DNA from: Lichenihabitans psoromatis
GTDB lineage: Bacteria; Pseudomonadota; Alphaproteobacteria; Rhizobiales; Beijerinckiaceae
DNA: 64,000 nt
Assembly: GCF_004323635.1 (NCBI RefSeq)
Contig: NZ_CP036515.1
Coordinates: 4,031,501 to 4,095,500 of the forward strand
Direction of reading: 5' to 3'
Below the pieces are notes generated by a model. It worked only from the letters and a program-made list of their open reading frames with translations. It did not search any database and was not told the DNA's origin. Position 1 is the stretch's first letter; every line of letters begins with the position of its first letter. The position numbers and the translations under genes were made by a program. This document shows positions 1 to 12,002 of the stretch, in pieces.

Positions 1-281
1 ATCGCATCAACCGCGCAATAAACGCGACGGCCCGGCTTGGACACACGCTCGATCAGCTTGATGACCGGCTCATTGTCGAAATACTTCAGTTCGATCTCGA
101 ATTCGGTACGGCCATTGCCGTATTCCGTCGTCGAATAACCGCGAATGAACCCTTCCTGCTCCAAGACGTCGAGCACGTTCGCTCGGATCTTAGAACCGGG
201 GGTCGAAACCTTACCTTTACGACGCATTTGTGCGTTGCGGATACGCGTGAGCATATCGCCCAATGGATCATTGACTGACAT
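1..281 (-). CDS. rpsH: 30S ribosomal protein S8 (C-terminus cut by window edge)
   Basis: S8 is a primary 16S rRNA-binding protein of the small subunit; in enterobacteria it also represses the spc operon. The reading frame begins [18 protein letters not shown], the conserved S8 N-terminus, and continues in S8 similarity to the window edge. About 93 of the usual ~132 residues are present. It lies 10 bases downstream of rpsN and is the last visible gene of the fused str-S10-spc ribosomal cluster, which must continue outside the window with rplF and rplR. Confidence 0.97.
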   Translation of the reverse strand, partial: MSVNDPLGDMLTRIRNAQMRRKGKVSTPGSKIRANVLDVLEQEGFIRGYSTTEYGNGRTEFEIELKYFDNEPVIKLIERVSKPGRRVYCAVDA

Positions 282-291
282 GATCCCCTCC

Positions 292-597
292 TTACCAGCT
301 CGACTTAACAAGACCGGGGATCAACCCCTTCGACCCCAGCTCACGAAGAGCAATGCGCGACATCTTCATCTTGCGATAGACCGCGCGGGGACGACCGCTG
401 ACTTCGCAACGATTGCGAATGCGGATCTTGGCAGAATTGCGGGGGAGCTCCGCAAGCTTGAGGCGGGCCTCGAACTGCTCTTCGATCGGCGCCGACTGGT
501 CGGACGCGATTGCCTTAAGCCGAGCGCGACGGGCGGCGAACTTCACCACCAGCGCCTGCCGGTTCTTATTCTTTTCGATTGAACTCTTCTTTGCCAT
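292..597 (-). CDS. rpsN: 30S ribosomal protein S14
   Basis: S14 binds the 3' major domain of 16S rRNA in the small-subunit head. The 101-residue product begins [14 protein letters not shown] and ends in [11 protein letters not shown], both diagnostic. Its length is that of the long proteobacterial form, and it lacks the CxxC zinc ribbon of the short form. It sits between rplE and rpsH as in most spc operons, 40 bases after rplE. Confidence 0.97.
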   Translation of the reverse strand: MAKKSSIEKNKNRQALVVKFAARRARLKAIASDQSAPIEEQFEARLKLAELPRNSAKIRIRNRCEVSGRPRAVYRKMKMSRIALRELGSKGLIPGLVKSSW

Positions 598-637
598 CTA
601 CAATGGTCCTCGAGTTACCGCGTTTGAGCGACGTGGC

Positions 638-1297
638 TCACTGCCGGAACGGAAAATTGAACGCCTTGAGAAGCGCACGAGCCTCATCGTCGGTTTTCGC
701 GGTCGTGCAAACGATCACGTCCATCCCGAGATTAGCTTCGGCCTTGTCATAGTCGATTTCTGGAAAAATAATGTGCTCTTTAATGCCGAGCGCAAAATTT
801 CCGCGACCATCGAAAGATTTGATGTTCAAACCGCGGAAATCGCGGACGCGCGGCAACGCGATCGTGATCAGACGGTCCAAAAACTCATACATGCGCGTGT
901 TGCGAAGCGTGACCTTTGCGCCGAGCGGCATATTCTCGCGAACCTTGAAGGTCGAGATCGCCTTGCGCGCATGGGTGATTACCGGCTTCTGACCAGCGAT
1001 CAACGCAAGATCAGCCGCCGCGCTCGTCACCTTCTTGGTGTCGTTCACGGCGTCGCCCACGCCCATGTTGAGGACGATCTTCTCGAGGCGCGGAACAGAC
1101 AATGCATTCTTATATCCGAACTGCTCGACCATCGCGGCCCGCACAGTCTCGTTATACAACACCTTCATCCGCGGCACGTACCCGGCCGGAGTTTCCGGCG
1201 ATGCCGACATATCGACGTCGTTGTTTTGCTTGTTACGAGCACCCTTGGCGCCTGCCTTAGCAGCCTTGCCAGATTGGGCGGACTGAGCCTCAGCCAT
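638..1297 (-). CDS. rplE: 50S ribosomal protein L5, with N-terminal extension
   Basis: L5 binds 5S rRNA and contacts S13 across the subunit interface. The L5 core ([37 protein letters not shown]) is complete. The product is 219 residues, about 30-35 more than typical L5. The excess is an Ala/Lys/Asn-rich leader, residues 1 to ~40, before the family's usual [11 protein letters not shown] start. The ATG at 1297 overlaps the rplX stop by 8 bases, which supports translational coupling and this start. An internal ATG at residue 30 would give a shorter, still extended form. Confidence 0.95.
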   Translation of the reverse strand: MAEAQSAQSGKAAKAGAKGARNKQNNDVDMSASPETPAGYVPRMKVLYNETVRAAMVEQFGYKNALSVPRLEKIVLNMGVGDAVNDTKKVTSAAADLALIAGQKPVITHARKAISTFKVRENMPLGAKVTLRNTRMYEFLDRLITIALPRVRDFRGLNIKSFDGRGNFALGIKEHIIFPEIDYDKAEANLGMDVIVCTTAKTDDEARALLKAFNFPFRQ

Positions 1298-1607
1298 CGA
1301 TCAAATCTCCTGAAGCCTTCGCGAAGCGAACCTTACGGCCGTCTTCGAGCACCTTGAACCCAACGCGAGTGGCCTTGCCGGTCTTCGGATCGGCAATAGC
1401 CAAGTTCGACAGCTGAATCGGTGCTTCCTTCGAAATAATACCACCCTGCTGGGTCTGGCTCTGCGCCTGATGCTTTTTCACGAGGTTGATCCCGCGAACG
1501 AGCGCGCGATCTTCCTTCGGAATCACCTGGACAACTTCACCGTTGCGACCCTTGTCGCGACCAGCGAGGACGACGACTTTGTCGCCTTTCTTGATCTTGG
1601 CAGCCAT
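1290..1607 (-). CDS. rplX: 50S ribosomal protein L24
   Basis: L24 is an assembly initiator that binds the 5' end of 23S rRNA. The KOW motif lies near the N-terminus ([20 protein letters not shown]), and the GINLVKKH and [15 protein letters not shown] segments follow in order. At 105 residues it is of normal length. Its ATG shares one base with the rplN stop (TAATG) and its own stop lies inside rplE, so rplN, rplX and rplE form a tightly coupled translational string. Confidence 0.97.
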   Translation of the reverse strand: MAAKIKKGDKVVVLAGRDKGRNGEVVQVIPKEDRALVRGINLVKKHQAQSQTQQGGIISKEAPIQLSNLAIADPKTGKATRVGFKVLEDGRKVRFAKASGDLIDG

Positions 1608-1975
1608 TACAGCACCTCCGGCGCGAGCGAGATGATCTTCATGTGGTTCTTGGCGCGAAGTTCGCGCGGCACCGGGCCGAAGATACGAGTTCCGACCGGC
1701 TCTGACTGATTGTTGACCAGCACAGCAGCGTTGGAATCGAAACGGATCACGGACCCATCAGCCCGACGAATGTCCTTGGCGGTCCGAACCACGACCGCCT
1801 TCATGACGTCGCCCTTCTTGACGCGCCCACGTGGAATAGCCTCTTTGATGGAGACGACAATAATGTCTCCAACGCCGGCGTATTTCCGCTTGGAACCGCC
1901 CAGCACCTTGATGCACATCACACGCCGGGCGCCGGAGTTGTCGGCGACGTCGAGGTTAGTTTGCATCTGAATCAT
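1607..1975 (-). CDS. rplN: 50S ribosomal protein L14
   Basis: L14 lies at the subunit interface and contributes to an inter-subunit bridge. The 122-residue product begins [22 protein letters not shown] and contains the signature DNSGAR followed by [18 protein letters not shown], as expected for L14. It opens the rplN-rplX-rplE group, with an 82-base spacer back to rpsQ, the widest gap in the spc part of the cluster. Confidence 0.98.
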   Translation of the reverse strand: MIQMQTNLDVADNSGARRVMCIKVLGGSKRKYAGVGDIIVVSIKEAIPRGRVKKGDVMKAVVVRTAKDIRRADGSVIRFDSNAAVLVNNQSEPVGTRIFGPVPRELRAKNHMKIISLAPEVL

Positions 1976-2057
1976 GGCATCTGCCCTTCAACTCGAATGG
2001 GGTCCTTCCCCCTTCAACCGGCGGCAGGCCCTTCGTAAACTTTTATAATCGAGACGC

Positions 2058-2300
2058 TCAGGCCTTATCCGCCGCCGTCAGCGCAATCCAGCGCTTCAGC
2101 CGCGAGATGGGCTTTGTTTCTTCGATCGACACCAGATCGCCGACCTTGAAGGCACGACCCTCGTCATGTGCGTGATAGTTCTTCGAACGGCGAACCGTCT
2201 TCTTGAGCAGCGGATGCGTGAACCGCCGCTCGACCTTCACAACGATCGTCTTTTCCTGCTTGTCGCTGACGACGACACCCTGGAGAATTCGCTTTGGCAT
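2058..2300 (-). CDS. rpsQ: 30S ribosomal protein S17
   Basis: S17 is a primary 16S rRNA-binding protein of the OB-fold class. I place the start at the ATG giving [18 protein letters not shown], which matches the family N-terminus and gives 80 residues, the normal size. A frame extension upstream to 2381 runs back into rpmC and has no S17 similarity. The core [20 protein letters not shown] and the [16 protein letters not shown] end (here [14 protein letters not shown]) are conserved. It follows rpmC by 7 bases. Confidence 0.97.
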   Translation of the reverse strand: MPKRILQGVVVSDKQEKTIVVKVERRFTHPLLKKTVRRSKNYHAHDEGRAFKVGDLVSIEETKPISRLKRWIALTAADKA

Positions 2301-2307
2301 CTTCTTC

Positions 2308-2523
2308 TCAACCCTTCGCTGACGTGCTGCGCTTCTGCGCCGCAATCGTCTTGGCCCGCGCGATGTCCCGACGGACGACACGAACTCGAGATGTATTTTC
2401 GAGCTGGCCCGTCGCGCGCTGGAAGCGCAGGTTGAACTGCTCCTTCTTCAACCTCAGAACTTCGTCCGAAAGCTGGTCATCCGACATCACTTTGAGATCG
2501 GAAAGGCGCTGCTTGTTCTTCAT
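2308..2523 (-). CDS. rpmC: 50S ribosomal protein L29
   Basis: L29 is a small two-helix protein near the exit of the nascent-chain tunnel, forming part of the docking platform for trigger factor and SRP. The 71-residue product starts [18 protein letters not shown] and has the conserved [17 protein letters not shown] segment followed by RRDIARAKT. The start is set by similarity; upstream codons in this frame belong to the rplP region. It is 14 bases after rplP and is preceded by a GGAGGGGA-like ribosome binding site. Confidence 0.97.
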   Translation of the reverse strand: MKNKQRLSDLKVMSDDQLSDEVLRLKKEQFNLRFQRATGQLENTSRVRVVRRDIARAKTIAAQKRSTSAKG

Positions 2524-2537
2524 CTTTTCCCCTCCCC

Positions 2538-2951
2538 TTACTCTGCAATACGCTGGACGAAACGAGTCTTGATCGGAAGCTTTGCGGCCGCCAAAGCCAA
2601 GGCTTCCTTCGCGATGTCGACCGACACCCCATCCAGCTCGAACATGATACGCCCCGGATGGACGCGAGCCGCCCACAACTCCGGGGCACCCTTACCCTTA
2701 CCCATACGCACTTCAGTCGGCTTCTTCGAGACCGGGAGATCCGGGAACACCCGGATCCAAACACGGCCTGCACGCTTCATGTGGCGAGTCAAAGCGCGAC
2801 GAGCGGCTTCGATCTGCCGAGCCGTGACCCGGTCCGGCTCCATCGCCTTCAGACCGAACTGACCGAAATTCAGTTCGAACCCACCCTTTGCCACGCCGCG
2901 AATGCGTCCTTTGAACGCCTTGCGGAAGCGGGTGCGCTTTGGTTGCAACAT
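2538..2951 (-). CDS. rplP: 50S ribosomal protein L16
   Basis: L16 helps organise the A-site region of 23S rRNA and the peptidyl-transferase centre. The 137-residue product begins [19 protein letters not shown] and contains the conserved [19 protein letters not shown] and [13 protein letters not shown] stretches. The arginine-containing MGKGKG neighbourhood is the part that reaches toward tRNA. It is 32 bases downstream of rpsC, in the usual rpsC-rplP-rpmC order. Confidence 0.98.
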   Translation of the reverse strand: MLQPKRTRFRKAFKGRIRGVAKGGFELNFGQFGLKAMEPDRVTARQIEAARRALTRHMKRAGRVWIRVFPDLPVSKKPTEVRMGKGKGAPELWAARVHPGRIMFELDGVSVDIAKEALALAAAKLPIKTRFVQRIAE

Positions 2952-2983
2952 CGTCTTATTCCCAAATCTAAGTCAGCGGCCCG

Positions 2984-3715
2984 TTAGGCAGCGTGACGCG
3001 GTTCCCGCTCACGACGACGACGATCACCACCGGCGCCGCCGCTCTGATCGACTTCCGCCATACGCCGCTCCTGCGCCATCGGATCATGTTCCAGGATCTC
3101 ACCCTTGAAGATCCAGACCTTGATGCCGCACGTGCCGTAAGCCGTGTGGGCGGTTGCAACACCATAATCCACGTCGCCGCGCAAGGTATGCAGCGGGACA
3201 CGACCCTCGCGATACCACTCCTGACGAGCGATTTCGGCACCGCCGAGACGACCGGAACAGTTGATCCGGATGCCTTCAGCGCCAAGACGCATCGCCGATT
3301 GAACGGCACGTTTCATCGCACGACGGAACGCCACGCGACGCTCGAGCTGCTGGGCGATCGAGTCGGCCACCAGGGTCGCGTCGATTTCCGGCTTCCGGAT
3401 CTCGACGATGTTGATCACGACTTCCGACGTGGTCAGCTTGGAGACCATCTTGCGGAGCTTGTCGATATCCGCGCCCTTCTTGCCGATCACGACACCAGGC
3501 CGCGCCGACATGATGGTCACGCGGCACTTCTTGTGCGGCCGCTCAATGATGATCTTGGACACTGCGGCCTGCTTCAACGCAGCCATCAGCACTTCCCGGA
3601 TCTTCATGTCCTCATGGAGGAGCTTACCATATTCATTCTTGTTCGCGAACCAGCGCGAGTCCCAGGTCCTATTGATCCCGAGACGCAGCCCGATCGGATT
3701 GACTTTCTGACCCAT
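2984..3715 (-). CDS. rpsC: 30S ribosomal protein S3
   Basis: S3 lines the mRNA entry channel and contributes to mRNA helicase activity. The start giving [20 protein letters not shown] is chosen from the family N-terminus; an in-frame upstream extension to 3775 lies inside rplV and is not S3-like. The 243-residue protein shows the KH-domain GXXG-type segment ([13 protein letters not shown]) and the [10 protein letters not shown] signature. Its C-terminus, rich in Gly/Arg/Glu ([18 protein letters not shown]), is the variable tail. Confidence 0.98.
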   Translation of the reverse strand: MGQKVNPIGLRLGINRTWDSRWFANKNEYGKLLHEDMKIREVLMAALKQAAVSKIIIERPHKKCRVTIMSARPGVVIGKKGADIDKLRKMVSKLTTSEVVINIVEIRKPEIDATLVADSIAQQLERRVAFRRAMKRAVQSAMRLGAEGIRINCSGRLGGAEIARQEWYREGRVPLHTLRGDVDYGVATAHTAYGTCGIKVWIFKGEILEHDPMAQERRMAEVDQSGGAGGDRRRREREPRHAA

Positions 3716-3725
3716 CGTCTTTTCC

Positions 3726-4109
3726 TCAGGCGGTCGCTTGTTCGACTTCGCGAACGACAATCGTGAGATTGGCAAACGGTTTCTCGATCCGTCCGGCGCG
3801 ACCGCGCGCCCGCGGGCTGAACCGCTTCAGCACCAACGCCTTGCCGACATGAGCCTCGGCAACGATCAGATCGTCTACGTCGAGGCTATGGTTGTTCTCG
3901 GCATTCGCGATCGCGCTTTCGAGGGTCTTCTTGACCTCAACGGCGATCCGCTTGCGCGAGAACTGCAGGTCGGCAAGAGCATTGTCGACCTTCTTGCCCC
4001 GGATCAGCTGAGCCAGGAGGTTCAACTTCTGCGGGCTGACACGAAGCATGCGGCAGACCGCCTTCGCTTCGTTATCCTTCAGGGCGCGGGGAGTTTTCGG
4101 CTTGGACAT
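3726..4109 (-). CDS. rplV: 50S ribosomal protein L22
   Basis: L22 reaches from the surface into the exit tunnel, where its beta hairpin forms part of the constriction. The 127-residue product has the expected features [29 protein letters not shown] and the hairpin region [17 protein letters not shown]; no macrolide-type deletion is evident in the hairpin. It is 2 bases downstream of rpsS and 10 bases upstream of rpsC. Confidence 0.98.
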   Translation of the reverse strand: MSKPKTPRALKDNEAKAVCRMLRVSPQKLNLLAQLIRGKKVDNALADLQFSRKRIAVEVKKTLESAIANAENNHSLDVDDLIVAEAHVGKALVLKRFSPRARGRAGRIEKPFANLTIVVREVEQATA

Positions 4110-4111
4110 CC

Positions 4112-4390
4112 TCAGCCCCTCTTGGATTTTTTGTCCGCGGCATGGCCGTGGAACGTGCGGGTAGGCGAGAACTCACCGAACTTGTGGCCGATCATCTCTT
4201 CGTTGACGGTCACCGGCACATGCTTGTGGCCGTTGTGAACGCCGAACGTCAGACCGACGAACTGCGGCAGGATGGTGGAGCGACGGCTCCACATCTTGAT
4301 GACTTCGGAACGCCCAGACCCACGGACGGTATCGGCCTTCTTCAGCAGATATCCGTCGACGAAAGGACCTTTCCAGATCGAACGGGACAT
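4112..4390 (-). CDS. rpsS: 30S ribosomal protein S19
   Basis: S19 sits in the small-subunit head and forms a complex with S13 near the A and P sites. The 92-residue product begins [18 protein letters not shown] and contains the family signature around [15 protein letters not shown] and [12 protein letters not shown]. Length and order (rplB-rpsS-rplV) are canonical, with only 3 bases between rplB and rpsS. Confidence 0.98.
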   Translation of the reverse strand: MSRSIWKGPFVDGYLLKKADTVRGSGRSEVIKMWSRRSTILPQFVGLTFGVHNGHKHVPVTVNEEMIGHKFGEFSPTRTFHGHAADKKSKRG

Positions 4391-4393
4391 GGA

Positions 4394-5233
4394 TTAGCCC
4401 TTCTTCTTGCGGCTGTGACGGGAGGCGACGATGAACTGCGTCGTCGACTTGTTGCTGCGGGTCTTCTTGCCCTTGGTCGGCTTACCCCAAGGAGTAACCG
4501 GATGACGTCCACCCGAGGTGCGGCCTTCGCCGCCGCCGTGCGGATGATCGACCGGGTTCATGGTCACGCCGCGGTTATGCGGACGCCGACCCAACCAACG
4601 ACGACGACCCGCCTTGCCGTAGTTGATGTTCATGTGATCGGGATTCGACACCGCACCGACCGTGCCGAAGCACTGTCCGTGGATGAGGCGCTGCTCACCC
4701 GAATTCAGACGCAGGATGACGTAACCCTGATCACGACCGACGATCTGAGCATAGGTGCCAGCGGACCGAGCGATCGCCGCGCCCTTGCCGATCTTCATCT
4801 CGACATTATGCACGATCGTGCCGACCGGAATGCTTGCCAGCGGCATCGCATTGCCGGGCTTCACGTCCACCTGGTTGCCAGCAACAACGTCGTCGCCGAC
4901 CGCCAAACGCTGCGGAGCGATGATGTAGTTCTGCTCACCATCCTCGTAGCGGATAAGCGCGATGAACGATGTGCGGTTCGGATCATATTCGATCCGCTCC
5001 ACTTTCGCGACCATATCGAGCTTACGACGCTTGAAGTCGATGATCCGGTAGGTCTGCTTATGACCGCCGCCACGAAACCGCACCGTAATGCGACCCGTGT
5101 TGTTGCGGCCGCCGGCAGACGACTTGCCTTCGGTCAATGTCTTGAGCGGCTTGCCCTTGTAGAGGCCGCTACGGTCCACGATAACCAGCTGGCGCAGGCT
5201 TGGCGTGACCGGTTTGAATGTCTTCAGTGCCAT
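4394..5233 (-). CDS. rplB: 50S ribosomal protein L2
   Basis: L2 is needed for subunit association and peptidyl-transferase activity. The 279-residue product begins [17 protein letters not shown] and carries the near-invariant [20 protein letters not shown] segment, whose histidine (HPHGGGEG) is functionally important in bacteria. The SH3-like and OB-like halves are both present. It follows rplW by 21 bases. Confidence 0.98.
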   Translation of the reverse strand: MALKTFKPVTPSLRQLVIVDRSGLYKGKPLKTLTEGKSSAGGRNNTGRITVRFRGGGHKQTYRIIDFKRRKLDMVAKVERIEYDPNRTSFIALIRYEDGEQNYIIAPQRLAVGDDVVAGNQVDVKPGNAMPLASIPVGTIVHNVEMKIGKGAAIARSAGTYAQIVGRDQGYVILRLNSGEQRLIHGQCFGTVGAVSNPDHMNINYGKAGRRRWLGRRPHNRGVTMNPVDHPHGGGEGRTSGGRHPVTPWGKPTKGKKTRSNKSTTQFIVASRHSRKKKG

Positions 5234-5254
5234 CGCACTATTCCCTCAACCTGC

Positions 5255-5551
5255 TCAAAGACCGGTGGTGACATCGATCTTGTGTCCCTCGGCGAGGGTC
5301 ACGACGGCCTTCTTCACGTCCGACTGGGTGCCGCGGAATCCGCGAAACACCTTGCGCTTACCCTTACGGATCAGCGTGTTGACGCTTTCGACCTTGACGT
5401 CGAACAACTGTTCGACAGCGGCCTTGATCTGCGGCTTGGTCGCGTCCTTGCGAACGCGAAACACAACCTTGTTCTCGTCAGAAGCCATAGTCGCCTTTTC
5501 CGTGATCACGGGAGCGACAATGACGTCGTAGTGGCGCGGGTCCTGACTCAT
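5255..5551 (-). CDS. rplW: 50S ribosomal protein L23
   Basis: L23 is the main docking site for trigger factor and SRP at the tunnel exit. The 98-residue product has the family opening [14 protein letters not shown] and the core [20 protein letters not shown] plus [18 protein letters not shown]. Its ATG overlaps the rplD stop by 4 bases (ATGA), implying coupled translation of L4 and L23, which are neighbours in the ribosome. Confidence 0.98.
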   Translation of the reverse strand: MSQDPRHYDVIVAPVITEKATMASDENKVVFRVRKDATKPQIKAAVEQLFDVKVESVNTLIRKGKRKVFRGFRGTQSDVKKAVVTLAEGHKIDVTTGL

Positions 5552-6168
5552 TTGAAGCGTGCCTCTAGCGCGTCGACCGCGGCCTTTGTGAGGACCAGCT
5601 TCTTGCGGCGCAAAATATCGTAGACATTGATGCCCTGCACGGGCAGCACATCGATTTGCGGAATGTTCCGGGCCGCGAGGCGAAAGCCTTCATGCGGCTC
5701 GGCGCCATCAATTACCAGCGCGTTGGTCAAACCGAGAGCCTCGAACTGCTCGCGCAGCAACTTGGTCTTGGTTTCGCTGACTTCGGCGCGATCCCAGATG
5801 ATGATCTCGCCGCTGGCAGCCTTGGCCGACAAAGCATGGCGCAACGCCAGCGCACGGACCTTCTTGGGAAGATCATGTGCATGAGACCGGACGACCGGAC
5901 CCATGGCGCGACCGCCGCCTCGAAACTGCGGCACGCGAGCCGACCCGTGACGAGCCGAACCAGTGCCCTTCTGCTTGTACATTTTCTTGCCGGTGCGCCA
6001 GACGTCGGCGCGACCTTGCGTCGCGTGCGAGCCAACCTGGCGTGCCGCCAACTGATAGCGGATCATCCGAGCAATCAGATCTTGGCGCGGCTCGAGGCCG
6101 TAAATCGCGTCTGAAAGCTCGATTGAACCCGTCGATTGACCGTCGAGCGACGTCACATCAATTTTCAC
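5548..6168 (-). CDS. rplD: 50S ribosomal protein L4
   Basis: L4 lines the exit tunnel and, in enterobacteria, autoregulates the S10 operon. The 206-residue protein contains the tunnel-loop signature [20 protein letters not shown] followed by [13 protein letters not shown], and the conserved C-terminal [21 protein letters not shown]. No macrolide-resistance change is apparent in the loop. It is 3 bases downstream of rplC. Confidence 0.98.
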   Translation of the reverse strand: MKIDVTSLDGQSTGSIELSDAIYGLEPRQDLIARMIRYQLAARQVGSHATQGRADVWRTGKKMYKQKGTGSARHGSARVPQFRGGGRAMGPVVRSHAHDLPKKVRALALRHALSAKAASGEIIIWDRAEVSETKTKLLREQFEALGLTNALVIDGAEPHEGFRLAARNIPQIDVLPVQGINVYDILRRKKLVLTKAAVDALEARFK

Positions 6169-6171
6169 CGC

Positions 6172-6891
6172 TCAACCCTCCGAAACTTGTTCGCTGGGCG
6201 ACTGACCGGCAGCAACCGGCGCCCGGAACTTGCCGGGAAGCGGCACGTCCTTGGGAGCAGCCTTCTTGACCGCGTCACGAACAAAAATATACCCGCCGGC
6301 AACACCCGGAACGGCACCTTCGACCAAGATCAAGCCGCGCTCCACATCGGTCTTCACGACCTTGAGGTTCAGCGTGGTGATACGGTCAGCACCCATGTGC
6401 CCCGCCATCTTCTTGTTCTTGAACGTCTTACCGGGGTCCTGACGACCGCCGGTCGAACCGTGCGACCGATGCGACACCGACACACCATGGGTGGCGCGAA
6501 GACCACCGAAGTTCCAGCGCTTCATAGGGCCGGCAAAGCCTTTACCCATGCTGGTGCCCGTCACGTCGACGAACTGACCCTCGACGAAGTGATCCGCCGT
6601 GATCTCTGCACCGACAGGAATGACCTGATCGGCCGACACCCGAAACTCAGCGAGCTTCATCTTGGGCTCGACATTGGCGATGGCAAAACGCTGGCGTTCG
6701 GCCTTCGGCACGTTCTTTACCTTTGCCCGACCAATACCCAGCTGCAGCGCGGTATAGCCATTGGCTTCTTCCGTCCGATGGGCGACGACCTGGCAACCGT
6801 CGATCTTCAGCACGGTGACCGGCACATGTTCGCCGGTTCCGGTGAAGACTCGGGTCATCCCGACCTTCTGGGCTATAACACCTGACCGCAT
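6172..6891 (-). CDS. rplC: 50S ribosomal protein L3
   Basis: L3 is a primary 23S rRNA binder close to the peptidyl-transferase centre. The 239-residue product starts [20 protein letters not shown] and has the [12 protein letters not shown] and [19 protein letters not shown] segments; the glutamine in GGRQDPG is the residue methylated by PrmB in other bacteria. A C-terminal tail of about 25 residues (Pro/Ala/Ser-rich) extends beyond the core, which is common in this order. Confidence 0.98.
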   Translation of the reverse strand: MRSGVIAQKVGMTRVFTGTGEHVPVTVLKIDGCQVVAHRTEEANGYTALQLGIGRAKVKNVPKAERQRFAIANVEPKMKLAEFRVSADQVIPVGAEITADHFVEGQFVDVTGTSMGKGFAGPMKRWNFGGLRATHGVSVSHRSHGSTGGRQDPGKTFKNKKMAGHMGADRITTLNLKVVKTDVERGLILVEGAVPGVAGGYIFVRDAVKKAAPKDVPLPGKFRAPVAAGQSPSEQVSEG

Positions 6892-6942
6892 GTCAGAAAT
6901 CCTTCAAGACACTTTGATAGAAAGTGCCGACCGGTTCACAAA

Positions 6943-7251
6943 TCAAAGCTTGATTTCGACGTCGACACCGGCGGCTAGATCGAGCTTCATCAAAGCATCA
7001 ACCGTCTGCGGTGTGGGATCGACGATGTCGAGAACGCGCTTATGGGTACGAATTTCGAACTGCTCGCGCGACTTCTTATCGACGTGAGGCGAGCGGTTCA
7101 CCGTAAATTTTTCAATCCGCGTCGGAAGCGGAATCGGACCACGAACCTGAGCGCCAGTACGGCGCGCCGTGGAAACGATTTCCTTCGTCGAAGCATCAAG
7201 CACCCGATGATCGAATGCTTTGAGGCGAATGCGGATGTTTTGACCGTTCAT
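6943..7251 (-). CDS. rpsJ: 30S ribosomal protein S10
   Basis: S10 has a ribosomal role and, with NusB, functions in transcription antitermination. I start it at [19 protein letters not shown], giving the normal 102 residues; the same frame runs upstream to 7302 without similarity. The signature [24 protein letters not shown] is intact. It follows tuf by 59 bases, which joins the str and S10 operons into one long unit. Confidence 0.98.
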   Translation of the reverse strand: MNGQNIRIRLKAFDHRVLDASTKEIVSTARRTGAQVRGPIPLPTRIEKFTVNRSPHVDKKSREQFEIRTHKRVLDIVDPTPQTVDALMKLDLAAGVDVEIKL

Positions 7252-7310
7252 GGGTTCATCCTTTGATCGAGCGGAGCGGGAGCTTATGTCCCGCTCCCCC
7301 AATCGGCCTC

Positions 7311-8501
<1,191 letters not shown>

Positions 8502-8548
8502 GCTAAGCTCCTTCAAACCCCTGTGACAGGCTCAGATATACGGCCCGA

Positions 8549-10624
8549 TCAAGCGTATTTGGCTTGAACCTTGGCGGCTTCACCCGCCGGGACCTGTTCA
8601 TAGTGATCGAATTGCATCGTGAATGTCGCACGGCCTTGGCTGAACGACCGAAGCTGGTTGACATAACCGAACATGTTGGCAAGCGGCACCATCGCATTGA
8701 TGACGTTCGCATTACCGCGCATGTCCTGACCCTGAATCTGCCCGCGGCGCGAATTCAAATCGCCGATGACCGAACCTGTGTAATCCTCGGGTGTCACCAC
8801 CTCGACCTTCATGATCGGCTCCAGCAAAACCGAACCGCCCTTCTGAAGCGCCTCACGGAAAGCTGCACGAGACGCAATTTCGAACGCCAGGACCGAGGAG
8901 TCGACGTCATGGAAGGCGCCGTCAATCAAGGTCGCCTTGACATCCACCACCGGGAAGCCGGCGAGGATGCCGGCGCCCATGACGCTGTTGATACCCTTCT
9001 CGACGCCAGGCACGAATTCCTTCGGAACTGCACCGCCGACAATCTTTGACTCGAACACATTGCCGCCACCGGCCTCGTTCGGCTCAAAGATAATCTTGAC
9101 GCGGGCGAACTGGCCCGTGCCGCCGGTCTGCTTCTTATGCGTGTAATCCTGCTCGACCCGCTTGGTGAGCTTTTCACGATAAGCAACTTGCGGCGCGCCG
9201 ATATTCGCGTCGACCTTATAGGTGCGGCGCAGGATATCGACCTTGATGTCGAGATGAAGCTCGCCCATTCCGCGAAGAATGGTCTGGCCCGACTCCTGAT
9301 CGGTCGACACGCGGAAGGACGGATCCTCTGCGGCGAGTTTCGCAAGAGCGACGCCCAGCTTCTCCTGGTCGGCCTTGGACTTCGGCTCGATCGCGATCTC
9401 GATGACCGGCTCGGGGAATTCCATGCGTTCCAGAATAACGGGCTTCATTAGATCGCAAAGGGTATCCCCCGTGCGAGTATCCTTGAGACCCGCTAGAGCG
9501 ACGATGTCTCCCGTGTAGGCTTCCTTAATGTCCTCGCGGTTGTTCGCATGCATAAGAAGCATCCGCCCAACGCGCTCTTTCTTCTCCTTCGTCGAGTTCA
9601 GCACGGTCGTGCCAGATTCAACGTGGCCCGAGTAAACGCGGCAAAACGTGATCGTCCCGACAAAAGGGTCGTCCATGATCTTGAAGGCCAGCATCGAGAA
9701 AGGCTCGCTGTCCTTCGGAAGACGAGTGATCTCTTCTTCCGTGTTGACATCGATCCCCTTGATCGCATCACGATCGATCGGCGACGGGAGAAAGTCGACG
9801 ACTGCATCGAGAAGCGGCTGAACGCCCTTGTTCTTGAAGGCCGTTCCGCAAAGAACCGGAACGAAGGTGACGGTCCGAACTGCCTTGCGGATCAGAGCCT
9901 TCAGCGTCGCCTCGTCCGGCTCGTTGCCGTCGAGGTAAGCCGCCATTGCATCGTCGTCGAGCTCGACCGCTGCCTCGATCAGAGCCAGGCGGTATTCCTT
10001 GGCACGATCCAGCAGCTCGGCCGGGATCTCTTCGTCATGATAGTTGGCACCGAGAGCTTCATTCTCCCAAACCACGGCCTTCATACGCACGAGATCAATG
10101 ATCCCGAGGAAGTCGGCTTCGGAACCGATCGGCAACTGAACGCAAACCGGACGGCCCGCGACACGCACCTTGATGTCATCGACGCACTTGTAGAAATCGG
10201 CCCCGATCTTATCCATCTTGTTGACGAACACGATCCGCGGGACGTTGTATTTGTCAGCCTGGCGCCAGACCGTCTCGGTCTGGGGCTCGACGCCCTGGTT
10301 GCCGTCGAGCACGCAGACCGCACCATCGAGCACACGAAGCGAACGCTCCACCTCAATGGTGAAATCGACATGGCCGGGCGTATCAATGATGTTGAGGCGC
10401 TTATCCTGCCAAAACGTCGTCGTCGCAGCAGACGTGATCGTGATGCCGCGTTCCTGCTCCTGCTCCATCCAGTCCATGGTCGCGGCGCCGTCGTGGACTT
10501 CGCCGATCTTATGTGACTTGCCGGAATAGTAGAGAATCCGCTCAGTCGTCGTCGTCTTACCGGCATCAATGTGAGCCATGATGCCGAAATTACGGTAATC
10601 TTCGATCGCGTGGCTGCGGGCCAT
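8549..10624 (-). CDS. fusA: Translation elongation factor G
   Basis: EF-G drives tRNA-mRNA translocation and, with RRF, ribosome recycling. The 691-residue product has the P-loop AHIDAGKT at residues 17-24, the [11 protein letters not shown] switch, DTPGHVDF and NKMDK motifs of the GTPase, followed by the five-domain EF-G architecture ending in [19 protein letters not shown]. It lies between rpsG and tuf in standard str-operon order. Length and motif set indicate the general elongation factor rather than a specialised paralogue. Confidence 0.98.
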   Translation of the reverse strand: MARSHAIEDYRNFGIMAHIDAGKTTTTERILYYSGKSHKIGEVHDGAATMDWMEQEQERGITITSAATTTFWQDKRLNIIDTPGHVDFTIEVERSLRVLDGAVCVLDGNQGVEPQTETVWRQADKYNVPRIVFVNKMDKIGADFYKCVDDIKVRVAGRPVCVQLPIGSEADFLGIIDLVRMKAVVWENEALGANYHDEEIPAELLDRAKEYRLALIEAAVELDDDAMAAYLDGNEPDEATLKALIRKAVRTVTFVPVLCGTAFKNKGVQPLLDAVVDFLPSPIDRDAIKGIDVNTEEEITRLPKDSEPFSMLAFKIMDDPFVGTITFCRVYSGHVESGTTVLNSTKEKKERVGRMLLMHANNREDIKEAYTGDIVALAGLKDTRTGDTLCDLMKPVILERMEFPEPVIEIAIEPKSKADQEKLGVALAKLAAEDPSFRVSTDQESGQTILRGMGELHLDIKVDILRRTYKVDANIGAPQVAYREKLTKRVEQDYTHKKQTGGTGQFARVKIIFEPNEAGGGNVFESKIVGGAVPKEFVPGVEKGINSVMGAGILAGFPVVDVKATLIDGAFHDVDSSVLAFEIASRAAFREALQKGGSVLLEPIMKVEVVTPEDYTGSVIGDLNSRRGQIQGQDMRGNANVINAMVPLANMFGYVNQLRSFSQGRATFTMQFDHYEQVPAGEAAKVQAKYA

Positions 10625-10660
10625 GGAATAATCCTCGAGAAATCTCGAATGAAAGCGGAA

Positions 10661-11131
10661 TTACCAGCGGTAATGCGAGAAGGCCCGATTGGCCTCCGCC
10701 ATACGGTGCGTGTCTTCCCGCTTCTTGACCGCGTTGCCGCGGTTGTTCGAAGCATCGAGCAATTCGGCCGACAAACGATCGACCATGGTCTTGTCGTTCC
10801 GAGCACGGGCTGCGGTGATGATCCAACGGATCGCCAAAGCTTGGCGGCGCTCGGGACGAACTTCGACCGGAACCTGATAGGTGGCACCACCGACGCGACG
10901 CGACCGAACCTCGATGGCCGGGGCGACATTTTCGAGAGCCGCACGAAACACCGGGAGCGGCTCCTGGCGCGTCTTGCCCTCGATCAAATCGAATGCACCG
11001 TAGACGATCGCTTCTGCGGCAGACTTCTTGCCGTCATACATGATCGAATTCATGAATTTAGTGAGAACAACGTCACCGAACTTTGCGTCCGGAATGATCT
11101 CACGCTTCTCTGCGCTGTGCCTTCGCGACAT
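10661..11131 (-). CDS. rpsG: 30S ribosomal protein S7
   Basis: S7 nucleates assembly of the 30S head and contacts E-site tRNA. The start giving [20 protein letters not shown] is fixed by similarity and yields 156 residues; the frame extends upstream to 11227 without family similarity. The signature [20 protein letters not shown] and the [15 protein letters not shown] beta-hairpin region are conserved. It is separated from rpsL by 22 bases. Confidence 0.98.
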   Translation of the reverse strand: MSRRHSAEKREIIPDAKFGDVVLTKFMNSIMYDGKKSAAEAIVYGAFDLIEGKTRQEPLPVFRAALENVAPAIEVRSRRVGGATYQVPVEVRPERRQALAIRWIITAARARNDKTMVDRLSAELLDASNNRGNAVKKREDTHRMAEANRAFSHYRW

Positions 11132-11153
11132 AACGACCGCTCCTTGAAACCAG

Positions 11154-11525
11154 TTACTTCGGACGCTTCGCGCCGTATTTCGAACGGCGCTGCTTACGAT
11201 TCTTGACGCCCTGGGTATCCAGCACACCGCGGAGAATATGGTAACGAACGCCCGGGAGATCCTTCACACGGCCGCCGCGGATCATCACCACGGAATGCTC
11301 TTGAAGGTTATGACCCTCGCCAGGGATATAACCGATGACCTCGAAACCGTTGGTCAAACGAACCTTGGCCACCTTACGAAGCGCCGAGTTCGGCTTCTTC
11401 GGGGTCGTCGTATAAACACGCGTGCAAACTCCGCGCTTCTGCGGGCTTTGCTGCAATGCAGGCACCTTGTTACGCGCCTTTGCAACAACCCGCGGTTTGC
11501 GGATCAACTGGCTGATCGTCGGCAT
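11154..11525 (-). CDS. rpsL: 30S ribosomal protein S12
   Basis: S12 controls decoding accuracy at the A site. The 123-residue protein begins [12 protein letters not shown] and has the conserved [11 protein letters not shown] and [12 protein letters not shown] segments. Lysines 43 and 88, equivalents of the usual streptomycin-resistance positions, are wild type. It is the first gene of the fused str-S10 cluster; a promoter candidate lies at 11812-11840. Confidence 0.98.
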   Translation of the reverse strand: MPTISQLIRKPRVVAKARNKVPALQQSPQKRGVCTRVYTTTPKKPNSALRKVAKVRLTNGFEVIGYIPGEGHNLQEHSVVMIRGGRVKDLPGVRYHILRGVLDTQGVKNRKQRRSKYGAKRPK

Positions 11526-12002
11526 TTCCCGCCTTCACGCAAAAATCGTGGCCAAACCAAACAAGCATTTCGATTGGCCAAATCAAAACACGGGCTTCTA
11601 AACCCAAAACGAATAGCGCTTTCAGCCATTACGGCTTCAAGCGTCAAATGCAGAGGACCACGGAGCAAAGCTTCGCGGTCTTGCGTTTATCTGGCCGAGG
11701 CCAGCTATGACTACATCAAGTCGCCCGGAGAGGCCAACAGCGTTTAGGCAATCTGGGTTCAGGGCGAGTCGCTCCGAACGAATTGGCCTACTGCCTGTCG
11801 AAAGTTGTGTTCTTTTACGGAGCGGAGTGGGTGTCGTCAAGGATAAAACGACAGAGATGTGAATGCGTCGTTAGGAAAGGTTCGGAAGGCTTTTCCGCAT
11901 TTCCCAACTCGTCGACCATCACGACTTGACCATCCGATTAAGAGAAAACGGCCGACTTGAGCCCTTAGTACCGGTTAGCGGCCGCTATTTCGGTAGGTCC
12001 TA
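11526..12002 (-). other. Leader and upstream region of the str operon, no gene
   Basis: This 477-base stretch between rpsL and the LuxR-like remnant has no convincing coding region. On the minus strand it holds a promoter candidate (11812-11840) and then a leader of about 280 bases before rpsL. The leader contains a short perfect hairpin at 11691-11704 (CTGGC, tetraloop CTCG, GCCAG) and two copies of TTTGGCCA close to the rpsL start. Such a long leader could host regulation of the cluster, but I see no recognisable S7- or S4-type site. Confidence 0.5.
11812..11840 (-). promoter_or_regulatory. Candidate promoter of the str-S10 ribosomal cluster
   Basis: Reading the minus strand, TTGACG (11840-11835) is followed after exactly 17 bases by TAAAAG (11817-11812). 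This is a good housekeeping sigma-factor match for alphaproteobacteria, and it is oriented toward rpsL about 290 bases downstream. No other gene in that direction intervenes. Confidence 0.55.

Noticed and set aside
4142..5623. 493-codon plus-strand open frame opposite rpsS, rplB and rplW
   Set aside because: It covers three confirmed ribosomal protein genes; composition is that of a shadow frame.
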